Assembly (NCBI GenBank): GCA_001749745.1
Contig: JWTM01000549.1
Span: 1 to 64,000, forward strand
DNA: 64,000 nt
Source of the DNA: Candidatus Marispirochaeta associata
GTDB taxonomy: Bacteria; Spirochaetota; Spirochaetia; JC444; Marispirochaetaceae
Reading direction: 5' to 3'
The notes under the pieces are model-generated. The model worked only from the letters and a program-made list of their open reading frames with translations, was not told the origin of the DNA and searched no databases. The position numbers and the translations under genes were made by a program. This document shows positions 33,913-41,742 of this stretch, piece after piece (the first letter of the stretch is position 1; each line of letters starts with the position of its first letter).

Positions 33913-33926
33913 GGAGGGGATGAGAG

Positions 33927-34775
33927 ATGCCTTCACAATCCATGATCGATAGAAGCAATCTCGGCTGGCGCCTCGCGGCCTATATCGTGATGGGAGCCTT
34001 CACTTTTCTGACGGTAGCGCCCCTGGTTTGGCTCTTCTACAGCTCCCTGAAGCCGAATATGGAGATTGTCCGCAATGTCGTCGCCTTGCCTCAGAACCCG
34101 ACCTTCCAGAATTTCGTCACCGCCTGGACCAGAGGTCGCTTGGGGCTCTACATGCTCAACAGCGTAATCTATGCCGGGGTCGGTACCGTAGTCACCTCTA
34201 TGCTGGCCCTCTCTTCGGGCTACGGCTTCGCGAAGTTCAAGTTCAAGATCTCGGGACTCTTCTACTTCTTCTACATTATCGGGCTTTTGATCACCGTCCA
34301 TTCGGTCCTGGTACCCCTCTATGTGTTGGAGACCAAGCTGCACATCGACGATACCCGCTTCGGCGTTCTGCTTCCCTACGTCGCCTTCGGCATGCCCTTT
34401 GCGATCTATCTGGCCACCTCCTATATCAAAGGTATTCCGGACGCGCTGGAGGAGTCGGCGGTAATCGACGGGGCCGGGTATATGCAGATTTTCTGGCATA
34501 TCATCGCCCCGGTGGCCCGGCCGGTGACCACCACGATCCTGATCTTTACCTTCCTCTCCAACTGGAATGAGTTTGTCTTCGTCTTTACCCTGACCAGTAA
34601 GGCGGTCTTGAGGAGTCTCCCGGTGGGGGTCAACGCCTTTGCCGGCGGCATGGCCCGGGATTACGGTCTCATGCTGGCGGCCCTGGTAATCGCCACGGTA
34701 CCGATGCTGGTCTTCTACGCCTTCTTCCGGGATCAGATCGAGAAGGGCTTCTCCGCCGGTTCGGTTAAGGAGTAG
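33927..34775 (+). CDS. Sugar ABC transporter, permease subunit 2 (MalG-like)
   Basis: The 282-residue partner of the preceding permease also has six membrane segments. Its EAA motif is EESAVIDGAGYMQIFWHIIAP, and the C-terminus ends in FFRDQIEKGFSAGSVKE, the MalG hallmark. GGAGGGG lies upstream of the ATG. It is the last gene of the operon; no ATPase follows. Confidence 0.93.
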   Translation: MPSQSMIDRSNLGWRLAAYIVMGAFTFLTVAPLVWLFYSSLKPNMEIVRNVVALPQNPTFQNFVTAWTRGRLGLYMLNSVIYAGVGTVVTSMLALSSGYGFAKFKFKISGLFYFFYIIGLLITVHSVLVPLYVLETKLHIDDTRFGVLLPYVAFGMPFAIYLATSYIKGIPDALEESAVIDGAGYMQIFWHIIAPVARPVTTTILIFTFLSNWNEFVFVFTLTSKAVLRSLPVGVNAFAGGMARDYGLMLAALVIATVPMLVFYAFFRDQIEKGFSAGSVKE

Positions 34776-34791
34776 CTTCCGTAGCTTCTGC

Positions 34792-34821
34792 TTGTGGGGC
34801 CCCAGGGCCCCATGCTATACT
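34792..34821 (+). promoter_or_regulatory. promoter with spacer palindrome before the anti-sigma/hydrogenase pair
   Basis: TTGTGG (34792-34797), 18 bp, and TATACT (34816-34821). The spacer region carries GGGGCCCC-A-GGGCCCC (34796-34811), a GC-rich near-perfect inverted repeat that could be an operator. The predicted start lies 4-5 nt before the ATG at 34833. Confidence 0.55.
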
Positions 34822-34832
34822 GCCCGGCGCGC

Positions 34833-35255
34833 ATGAAAAAGAGTTACTCCGTATCTTCAGACATCCTGAATGCCGCCGGCGAGGTATCCACCACCGTAAA
34901 ACGGCTGCTCCAGCAGCTCGGGTTCCCTCCATCCGCCATAAAACGCTTCTCTATCGCCCTCTACGAGGGAGAGATGAATATGGCTATCCATGCCGGCGGG
35001 GGATCGGCGGAGATTGAAATCGAATCCGACTCTGTTTCCGCGGCCCTTATCGATCAAGGGCCGGGAATCGTCGATCTCGATCTGGCCATGCAGGAGGGCT
35101 ACTCCACCGCGGCCGACTATATCCGGGAGCTCGGTTTCGGCGCCGGGATGGGGCTGCCGAACATGAAGCGCGCCTCCGACGAGTTCGAGGTCGAGAGCGC
35201 AGCCGGCGAAGGCACCCGGGTCTACTTCAAGGTCCTCGCCGACGGAGGTAAGTAG
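34833..35255 (+). CDS. Anti-sigma-factor-like serine kinase / GHKL ATPase (RsbW type)
   Basis: The 140-residue cytoplasmic protein is a stand-alone HATPase of the RsbW/SpoIIAB kind, with N-box ALYEGEMNMAIHA, G1 DQGPGI and G2 GFGAGMGLPNM. There is no Shine-Dalgarno; the ATG lies a few bases after a promoter. Its stop overlaps the start of the hydrogenase-like gene by one base. This pairing recurs in anaerobes, where the ATPase and the hydrogenase-like protein are thought to transmit a redox or hydrogen signal. The output target is not in the window. Confidence 0.85.
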   Translation: MKKSYSVSSDILNAAGEVSTTVKRLLQQLGFPPSAIKRFSIALYEGEMNMAIHAGGGSAEIEIESDSVSAALIDQGPGIVDLDLAMQEGYSTAADYIRELGFGAGMGLPNMKRASDEFEVESAAGEGTRVYFKVLADGGK

Positions 35256-36520
35256 TGCCCCGTCATGCGGTAATGCTGGTCGAAGAGCGTTGTAAGGGGT
35301 GTACCCGCTGCGTCACCCGCTGCCCTACCGAGGCGATCCGGGTCCGGGACGGGAAGGCCTGGATCATGACCGAGCGCTGTATCGACTGCGGGGAGTGCAT
35401 TCGCGTCTGTCCCCATCATGCCAAGAGCGTGCGTTCGGACAGCCTGGAAGAGGCTCTCGCCCTTCCTAAACCGGTCGCCCTGGTACCTCCCAGTTTCTAC
35501 GGGCAATACAAAACCAAAACCGAAATCGAGGCCCTGCTTGGCGCTCTTAAATCGATCGGTTTCTCCGATTACGAAGAGGTCGCCTTAGCGGCCGAGCTGG
35601 TAACCGAAGCGACCGCACGGCTCCTCGAGGGGAGTGATCTCCCGCGGCCGGTGATCTCCTCCTCCTGTCCGGCGGTCGTACGCCTGATGGAGGTCCGCTT
35701 TCCGGCCCTTCTGCCCCACCTGGTACCGCTTCCTTCGCCCATGGAGGTCGCCGCTCGTTTAGTTAAGCGGCGCTATGGCGAGGAGGCATCGCCGGTATTC
35801 CTGACCCCCTGTCCGGCCAAGATCTCCGACGCCCGGCATCCACTCTTCGCTGTCGAGAGCAGCGTGACCGCTGCCGTACCCGTACGGGAGGTTTTCGCCC
35901 AGGTAATGCGCTTAGCCGGGGATACCCTGTGTAAGAGCCGGGCGGCCAAGAACGGTATTCTGTGGGGCCGTTCCGGCGGCGAGAGCCGCTCGGTGGCCCC
36001 CGGCGAGGGGATTGCGGTGGACGGCATCCGCAATGTCTCCCTGCTTTTGGAGAAGATCGATGCCGGGAATACCGAGGGGATCAGTTTTATCGAGGTGATG
36101 GCCTGTCCCGGCGGCTGCGTCGGCGGGGCGCTGCAGGTAGAGAATCCCTTTATCGCTCGTTCACGCCTGGCCGCCCGGGGAGAGGCCGCCGCCGATGAGC
36201 CGCCGGTGATGATAGGGCAGTACCCCTTAGAGCTCCTCGCCGGAGAGGCCCGTCCGGAGGAGAAGAGGGTGATGGCCCTGGATGCAGATCCTCTTGCGGC
36301 CCTGGAAAAGCTTGAACGCCTCGAGGAGTTGAGCCAGAATCTGCCGGGCCTCGACTGCGGTTCCTGCGGCGCGCCCAACTGCCGGGCCCTGGCGGAGGAT
36401 ATCGTCCAGGAGCGGGGCGATGAAAACGACTGCGTCTTTGTGCTGCGGAAGAAGATTAGCCGTTTAACCCAGGAGATGGTCGACCTCGACCGCCAGGGCG
36501 GCAACGGGCCCGGTCTTTAA
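35255..36520 (+). CDS. Sensory [FeFe]-hydrogenase-like iron-sulfur protein (HfsB type)
   Basis: The 421-residue protein has two 4Fe-4S sites (C13/16/19/23 and C42/45/48/52), then a hydrogenase large-subunit C-terminal domain and a final C-x2-C-x4-C cluster (C368, C371, C376, with C393). H-cluster cysteines are kept at C138 (SSSCPAVV), C186 (TPCPAK) and C284/C288 (MACPGGC). The catalytic TSCCPxW motif reads S-S-S-C, so the proton-relay cysteine is serine, as expected for sensory rather than hydrogen-producing forms. GTG start, GGAGG upstream, coupled to the RsbW-like gene. Confidence 0.88.
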   Translation: MPRHAVMLVEERCKGCTRCVTRCPTEAIRVRDGKAWIMTERCIDCGECIRVCPHHAKSVRSDSLEEALALPKPVALVPPSFYGQYKTKTEIEALLGALKSIGFSDYEEVALAAELVTEATARLLEGSDLPRPVISSSCPAVVRLMEVRFPALLPHLVPLPSPMEVAARLVKRRYGEEASPVFLTPCPAKISDARHPLFAVESSVTAAVPVREVFAQVMRLAGDTLCKSRAAKNGILWGRSGGESRSVAPGEGIAVDGIRNVSLLLEKIDAGNTEGISFIEVMACPGGCVGGALQVENPFIARSRLAARGEAAADEPPVMIGQYPLELLAGEARPEEKRVMALDADPLAALEKLERLEELSQNLPGLDCGSCGAPNCRALAEDIVQERGDENDCVFVLRKKISRLTQEMVDLDRQGGNGPGL

Positions 36521-36526
36521 GAGTCC

Positions 36527-37357
36527 TTAGGAGGCTTCGTTCAGATCCCAATCGTAACGGTAGCGGGCGCCGCCGGAATGCTCCCTCAGCCTGTCTGCGG
36601 TCTCCCCTTCGGCATACTCGAGCAGGTGTTCGATTACCCCGTCTAAGCTATCCTCGAAATCCTCTTCGTACCAGTTGTAGATACTCGAGAGGCGCAGCCT
36701 GCGTCCGTCGAACTCTACTCCCCGGGGATGGTTGATGTAATCAGAAGCCATCTCGTCCAGGAGCGTATCGTAATTTTCGGCCGTATAGGGTTCGGGGGCC
36801 AGATTGGGGCAGGAGTAGGAGGCGCAGTTGACCGCGTAGTGGATGCGGGGATCCTCCCAAAGAGGCCTGAGGATGCGATGCTCTACGTCGTTCAAGGTGA
36901 GCGCCGTGCCCTCCACCTCCACGAGCTCCGCATCCCAGGGGCCGGAGGCGAAGAGACCGGGGGAGATATCGATCTCCCGGATGCTCTCCACCGGATAGTG
37001 CTCCAGGATCAGCTCGATGGTAGCCGCATTGTAGAGGTTGACCCAGTAGGCGAACTGCTCATCCCGGTTATAGCCGCTTATGGCGACAGCCTGAAGGTCG
37101 TCCAGATAGCTCTGCAGCGCCATCCTGTCAGCGGTGCTCACCCCTTGGTAGCGCACCAGGTTCACCCCGGAGGGGTCGTCGGTTACCAGGTAGCGGTCGA
37201 GAAAGGCGGCGTAGGCCGAGTGGTCGATGGTGCGGATGTCCCTCGGGTTCGATGAATCCCAGATTGCCCAGTAGTCGGACTTCGGCGCGGCGGTGAGAGA
37301 CGCGACTCCTGTAGAAACAAGAGCAGCGACCAGGAATAATCTGACAAAATTACTCAT
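36527..37357 (-). CDS. Exported DUF547-domain protein
   Basis: The 276-residue protein has a signal peptide (about 1-23, ending SLTAAP) and a DUF547 domain recognisable by FAYWVNLYNAATIELILEHYPV and HYAVNCASYSCPNL. DUF547 proteins are widespread and periplasmic; a papain-like fold has been proposed, and the C-x4-C and H residues are present, but no activity is known. An AGGGGGA site precedes the ATG. It is a single gene, convergent with the hydrogenase-like gene. Confidence 0.88.
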   Translation of the reverse strand: MSNFVRLFLVAALVSTGVASLTAAPKSDYWAIWDSSNPRDIRTIDHSAYAAFLDRYLVTDDPSGVNLVRYQGVSTADRMALQSYLDDLQAVAISGYNRDEQFAYWVNLYNAATIELILEHYPVESIREIDISPGLFASGPWDAELVEVEGTALTLNDVEHRILRPLWEDPRIHYAVNCASYSCPNLAPEPYTAENYDTLLDEMASDYINHPRGVEFDGRRLRLSSIYNWYEEDFEDSLDGVIEHLLEYAEGETADRLREHSGGARYRYDWDLNEAS

Positions 37358-37469
37358 TCTATCCCCCTGATGGCTGGAATATACGGCTTGTAAGGGGCGG
37401 GAGCAATTAAAGAGCGGGCGGAAGGTCAGTATTCCCGCTCTGGAAACCTTGCGCCTTCGGCTCTGTTGC

Positions 37470-37475
37470 TATAGA
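37470..37475 (+). promoter_or_regulatory. extended -10 box before the DMT-family gene
   Basis: TATAGA preceded by TGC (37467-37469) is an extended -10 element. The GTG at 37485 follows 9 nt later without a ribosome site. Confidence 0.35.
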
Positions 37476-37484
37476 TTTCCTATC

Positions 37485-38342
37485 GTGGCTAGTTACCTCC
37501 TTGCTATGATCTTTGGTCTTATCGGTACATCCCTGCTGCATCTCTCCAAGGGGTTGCAGGCCTATGGAATCGAAGCGCTGGTTCCGTCGCGGAGGAAACG
37601 CCATCGCCCCCGGAACTTGGTCAAAACCGCCTACACCTTAGGCTTTATTCTCAACAACACCTACGGTGTCTGGATGATCCTCTCCGGTCGTTTCGCGCCG
37701 GCCTCCTTTTTTACCTCCATGTACGGAATCGGGCTGATCGTGCTGCTCCTCTACAGTCACCACTATCTTCATGAGCCGCTGCACCGCTATCAGCTGGTCG
37801 GCATCGGTTTCCTGATCGTCGGAACCGTGGTACTCGGCGTCACCGGGATCTATGCCGGTCAATTGGATATGGGGCAGATCGATACGACCCGGGCGATCAT
37901 CATCTCCTCCGGATACTCCGTGCTGAGCCTCCTGCTCCTCATCCTATCGAGACTGCAAAAGCGGCTATCCCTCTTCGGGATAGCCCTGGGCTTCTTTACC
38001 GGGGGCATCGCCAGCCTGGAACCGATCTACAAGGGAATCGGTCAGTGTTTGGGCGGGACGCCGGGCTTTCTTCCCTCCAATTATCTGGGCTGGCTTTTCT
38101 TCCTGATCAGTTTCGCCTTCGGTTTTTTCGCTTTCATGGCGACCCAGTACGGCTTCGCCAAGGGGGTAAAGGCCTCGGTGCTGGTCCCGATGCACAATTC
38201 GATCTTCGTTACCCTGCCGATAGTGATCCAGAGCGCTGCGCTCCCGGGATTCCGCTTTACCCCGCTCATTGCCCTAGGGCTGGCCCTGGTCGGTAGCGGT
38301 ACGATTATCTCCTCCCATGGTGAGCGGCTCGGGCGTACCTGA
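37485..38342 (+). CDS. DMT/EamA-superfamily membrane protein (NIPA-like)
   Basis: The product is about 285 residues with nine or ten hydrophobic segments, arranged as two EamA-like halves. The opening 'LLAMIFGLIGTSLLHLSKGLQ' and the GTVVLG / GSGTIIS motifs closing each half resemble NIPA-type Mg2+ carriers and other drug/metabolite transporters. The substrate is unknown. The start is uncertain: GTG 37485 or ATG 37506, neither with a clear ribosome site. Confidence 0.75.
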   Translation: MASYLLAMIFGLIGTSLLHLSKGLQAYGIEALVPSRRKRHRPRNLVKTAYTLGFILNNTYGVWMILSGRFAPASFFTSMYGIGLIVLLLYSHHYLHEPLHRYQLVGIGFLIVGTVVLGVTGIYAGQLDMGQIDTTRAIIISSGYSVLSLLLLILSRLQKRLSLFGIALGFFTGGIASLEPIYKGIGQCLGGTPGFLPSNYLGWLFFLISFAFGFFAFMATQYGFAKGVKASVLVPMHNSIFVTLPIVIQSAALPGFRFTPLIALGLALVGSGTIISSHGERLGRT

Positions 38343-38447
38343 TGCCTGCGATCGCCGACCGCTTGTAAAAAGCTTGAAAATCGGAAAAAATAGAGAATCC
38401 GGCCTGACCAATAGCGTCGGAACTACGAGAGGCGGGATCAACAGGGC

Positions 38448-39134
38448 GTGAAGAAGGTATATAAAGAGATCATTACCGACATTATCAACTCCGTTCGCGA
38501 CCAGGATTTTGCACCCGGAGACCGGCTTCCGCCGGAGCGGGACTATGCGGAGAAGTTGGGAGTCTCCCGGGCTTCGGTTCGCGAAGCGCTACGGGTCATG
38601 GAGATCGTCGGTCTGATCGAGACTCGCCGGGGCGGAGGTTCATATGTAACCGAGCTGAATATCATCCCCTTCCTCAGCACCCTGGCGCCCCTCTTTGTTG
38701 AGCGTAAAGGCTTGGCCTTCGAGCTGCTCGACCTGCGCTTTCTGCTCGAGTTGAAGGCGGCCGAACTCGCCGCCCAGAAGATGACTCCCATAAAAGCCAG
38801 CTACCTCATGGAACCGATCCAGCGCATGAAGCGTGCAGTCATCGAGGAGAAACCCGACTTGAGCGCCAAGGCCGACCTGGAGTTCCACGAGCGTATCTTT
38901 GAGATCGCCGACCACTATGTGCTGCAGAAGAGCGCCGAGTTCGTCACCACCCTGCTGGAGATATCGATCAAAGGCCGTCGTCACCTGGTCCTGGAGCGGG
39001 CGGAGAATCCCGAAGAGCTCTACGCCCAGCATAAGGAGATCTACGACGCAATCATGACCGGGGATGCAGAAGAGGCCTCCCGGCGGATGAAGGTGCACCT
39101 GAATCTGGTACTCGAGCTCTACCGCCGGGAGTAG
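38448..39134 (+). CDS. GntR/FadR-family transcription regulator
   Basis: The 228-residue regulator has an N-terminal winged helix (DRLPPERDYAEKLGVSRASVREALRVMEIVGLIETRRGGGSYV) and a C-terminal all-helical FCD ligand domain with the metal-binding D/H pattern (DLEFHERIFEIADH). GTG at 38448 is the likely start. FadR-type members respond to carboxylates. There is no obvious adjacent target operon; the gene is flanked by a membrane protein and the convergent sppA. Confidence 0.9.
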   Translation: MKKVYKEIITDIINSVRDQDFAPGDRLPPERDYAEKLGVSRASVREALRVMEIVGLIETRRGGGSYVTELNIIPFLSTLAPLFVERKGLAFELLDLRFLLELKAAELAAQKMTPIKASYLMEPIQRMKRAVIEEKPDLSAKADLEFHERIFEIADHYVLQKSAEFVTTLLEISIKGRRHLVLERAENPEELYAQHKEIYDAIMTGDAEEASRRMKVHLNLVLELYRRE

Positions 39135-39137
39135 AGA

Positions 39138-41504
39138 CTACTCCCCTCGTTCATTCCCCACAGTAAAGGGCAAGAGATAGAGGAAATGCTCCTTCTCCGC
39201 CAGACTGATCAGGGCCGCATGTTCCGACAGCTCTTGGAGCGACCGGGGCAATTTATGCTCCACCCCTGCATTGAGGGTCTCCGCCATGCGCAGCGAAAGG
39301 GGCATATCCCGATCGGAATAATCCACCAGCATATACTCTCCGCGCAGATCCGCCTCCTCCACGGCGACGGCTACCGCATCCCGTAAACCGCCTAGTTGGT
39401 CGACCAGACCCAGATCCAGCGCCTGACTGCCCGTCCAGACCCTGCCTTGGGCCGCCTCATCTACCTCGTCCCGGCTCATATTCCGCCCCTCGGCCACCAC
39501 CTCGAGGAAGATCTCGTAGATACGATCGATAGTCGCCTGGATCCGCTCCTGTTCGGTCGCTTCAAGCCGCTTGAAGGGGCTTAGGAAATCGGCGTTATCC
39601 TCAGTTTCCACACTGGCGGTCCCCACCTGATACTCCTCGAGTAAACTGCTGAGCTCGGGAAAAGCCGCGTAGACGCCGATGGAACCGGTGATGCTCATGG
39701 GGGAGGCGACGATCTTGTCGGCGTAGGCGGCGATATAGTAGCCCCCGGAGGCGGCGGTCCCCCCCATGGAGACGATCACCGGCTTCCCCGCCTCGACGGT
39801 TAGTTTGACCTCCCGGGCGATCACGTCCGAGGCGAGCGAAGAGCCTCCGCCGGAATCGATCCGGAGTACCAGGGCTTTTACAAAGGGATTCTCCCGGGCT
39901 TCGCGGATCGAGGCGCTGATACTCTCGGAGCCGATGCGGGAGCCGGGCAGACCCTCCCCGGGAAGGATGTCGCCCACGGCGTATATTAATGCGATCTGGG
40001 TGTAGTAGGGATCGCTCCAGTCCCGCCGGAAGGGCTGCAGGAACTCGGTGGGACGAATCACCGGGTTGCGGTCGAACTCAGTGAGTTTCTCTTCCAGCTC
40101 ATCCCGGTAGATGAGGCCGTCCACCAGGCCGGCTGCTAGAGCGTCGTCACTGTCGAGATAGGGGCCGGCGGCGGCAAGCTCTTCGATCGACCCGTTGAGC
40201 TTCTCCCCGCGTCCGCCGCTGATCAGTTCCAGACTCTGGCGGTAGACATCTTCGTAGAGGGCGCTCAGCATCTCCCGTTCCTCGGGGGTGATACCCGTTT
40301 CGGAGAAGGTGTTGGCGCCGCTCTTGTAGGGGTGGGAGCGGATATTGTGAATGGTGATGCCGAATTTCTCGAAGAGTCCGCCGAAGTAGAGGCGCGTCGA
40401 GCCGAGTCCCCGGAGGTCGACGCTCCCCAGGCGCTGCAGGTAGACGGCGTCGCCGGTGGCGGCGGCCAGGATGTAGTTCCACTGATTCACATCCTCGAAA
40501 TAGTAGATCACCCGTTTCCCGGCGGCCCGGAAGCTGTTGAGGGCCTCGATCAACTCCAGATAGCCAGCCCAGCTGAGGACAAAGTTGTGCCGGTCGATAA
40601 CGATTCCCTTGACCGATGGGTCCCGTTCGAGCTCCTCCAGCTCCCGGATCACCTCCAGGAGACTCGGTTGGCGGGGGGCGAAGATCGGAAAGGCGAGATT
40701 CGGTTCCTCCAGGATAACCGGCCCCGGGGCAAAATCGATGTAGGTGCTGCTCAGGGGCGGAGCCGGCCGGGTGTACTCCCGGGTGCCCAGGTGCAGATAG
40801 GCTGCGCCGTTGGTATCCTCGTCGATCAGTGTGCCGGCCCGACCGACGCCCACACTGTAGGAGAAGCCGAGACTAAGCTCCTCCGCTTCCATATCGTAGG
40901 CCAGGGAGAATTCAAATCCGGGGATCGCCTCGGACGACCCGTAGAGCTTGGGGCTATCGAAGCCCTCGGACCAGGGAAGGTCCGCACCAAGGGTAAGGAT
41001 CGTCGGCCTGAGAGCGCTTCCCGCCAGGGGACGCAGCCCGATACCGAGCCGGCCGTTAAGGTCGGAGGTCAGCATATCTTCGAGGGTCGCCCCGAGGGAG
41101 AGGTAGTCCGAAGGGCGGGCCAGAAGCCCCAAATCCCCCCGGGAATCGCCGATGCTGCCGTTTTCCCAGCTGCTCTTGAAGCCGAAATAGAAGTTCGGGA
41201 AGGCCTCCGCCGCAAAGAGCAGGTTGTGACGGTAGTTCTGATCGTACTTATCGAAATAGTAGCCCAGATTGCTGCTGGCCAGCTGCAGGGAAAAATCGTC
41301 CAGGAGCTCTGGCTCAACGCCCTGCTCTTCATCTATCAAATAGGGTTGGATATAGGTAAAGCCCGAGGCGTTGCCGAATGCCATGGCGGCCGGATTGATA
41401 CGCAGGCTCAAGGCGTCGTCGCTTACCGCGGAGCCGGGGTATTCCAGGGCGGCGGCCGAAATCATTATACAGAGAAGTAAGAGAGCAGGGAGTATTCGTC
41501 GCAT
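39138..41504 (-). CDS. sppA: SppA-type signal peptide peptidase with N-terminal barrel-like extension
   Basis: The protein is 788 residues long from the ATG at 41504 (GAGGAA site). After a signal peptide (about 1-19), residues 20-270 read like an outer-membrane or PorV-type barrel (N-P-A-A-M-A-F-G-N-A, alternating strands ending LSLGFSYSVGVGRAG). Two S49 peptidase repeats follow. The catalytic lysine is K394 (HPYKSGAN) and the serine S586 (TAASGGYY), spaced 192 residues apart as in E. coli SppA (200). Classical SppA degrades cleaved signal peptides from the membrane side. Here the extension suggests a periplasmic or outer-membrane location. Confidence 0.88.
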   Translation of the reverse strand: MRRILPALLLLCIMISAAALEYPGSAVSDDALSLRINPAAMAFGNASGFTYIQPYLIDEEQGVEPELLDDFSLQLASSNLGYYFDKYDQNYRHNLLFAAEAFPNFYFGFKSSWENGSIGDSRGDLGLLARPSDYLSLGATLEDMLTSDLNGRLGIGLRPLAGSALRPTILTLGADLPWSEGFDSPKLYGSSEAIPGFEFSLAYDMEAEELSLGFSYSVGVGRAGTLIDEDTNGAAYLHLGTREYTRPAPPLSSTYIDFAPGPVILEEPNLAFPIFAPRQPSLLEVIRELEELERDPSVKGIVIDRHNFVLSWAGYLELIEALNSFRAAGKRVIYYFEDVNQWNYILAAATGDAVYLQRLGSVDLRGLGSTRLYFGGLFEKFGITIHNIRSHPYKSGANTFSETGITPEEREMLSALYEDVYRQSLELISGGRGEKLNGSIEELAAAGPYLDSDDALAAGLVDGLIYRDELEEKLTEFDRNPVIRPTEFLQPFRRDWSDPYYTQIALIYAVGDILPGEGLPGSRIGSESISASIREARENPFVKALVLRIDSGGGSSLASDVIAREVKLTVEAGKPVIVSMGGTAASGGYYIAAYADKIVASPMSITGSIGVYAAFPELSSLLEEYQVGTASVETEDNADFLSPFKRLEATEQERIQATIDRIYEIFLEVVAEGRNMSRDEVDEAAQGRVWTGSQALDLGLVDQLGGLRDAVAVAVEEADLRGEYMLVDYSDRDMPLSLRMAETLNAGVEHKLPRSLQELSEHAALISLAEKEHFLYLLPFTVGNERGE

Positions 41505-41544
41505 TCGTGTTCCTCGTTGTGATCGGAATAGTACTTCTATTAGA

Positions 41545-41573
41545 AACATAGCCCTCCCTTGGTGGCCGGTCAA
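41545..41573 (-). promoter_or_regulatory. promoter of sppA
   Basis: On the minus strand TTGACC (41568-41573), 17 bp, and TATGTT (41545-41550) lie about 35 bp upstream of the sppA ATG. Confidence 0.6.
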
Positions 41574-41594
41574 GATTTCCGGGAAGAGACTAAG

Positions 41595-41621
41595 ATTGTA
41601 CATTGAGCTAAAAAGTACAAT
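41595..41621. promoter_or_regulatory. dyad upstream of the nifV sigma-54 promoter (candidate enhancer)
   Basis: ATTGTAC (41595-41601), 13 bp, GTACAAT (41615-41621): a perfect dyad centred about 119 bp before the -12 GC of the nifV promoter, the usual distance for a NifA-type enhancer. A second palindrome, AATTATT-A-AATAATT, lies at 41632-41646. Neither matches the TGT-N10-ACA consensus. Confidence 0.4.
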
Positions 41622-41712
41622 TACGTATACCAATTATTAAATAATTACAAATATGTGGCTTTATGTGCAGGCTAACATTGCTAAGGTGTCACAGGCAAAG
41701 GGCTTAGCATAC

Positions 41713-41729
41713 TTGGTACAGCTTTTGCA
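41713..41729 (+). promoter_or_regulatory. sigma-54 promoter of nifV-nifA
   Basis: TTGGTACAGCTTTTGCA matches the -24/-12 consensus, with GG at 41715-41716 and GC at 41727-41728 in correct 10-bp spacing. The predicted +1 is about 41740, only 3 nt before the nifV ATG. Confidence 0.75.
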
Positions 41730-41742
41730 AGACTAGTATGAG

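Noticed and set aside
40332..41480. 382-codon open frame opposite sppA
   Set aside because: Antisense shadow of a GC-rich gene. The sense protein has clear peptidase motifs and a ribosome site.
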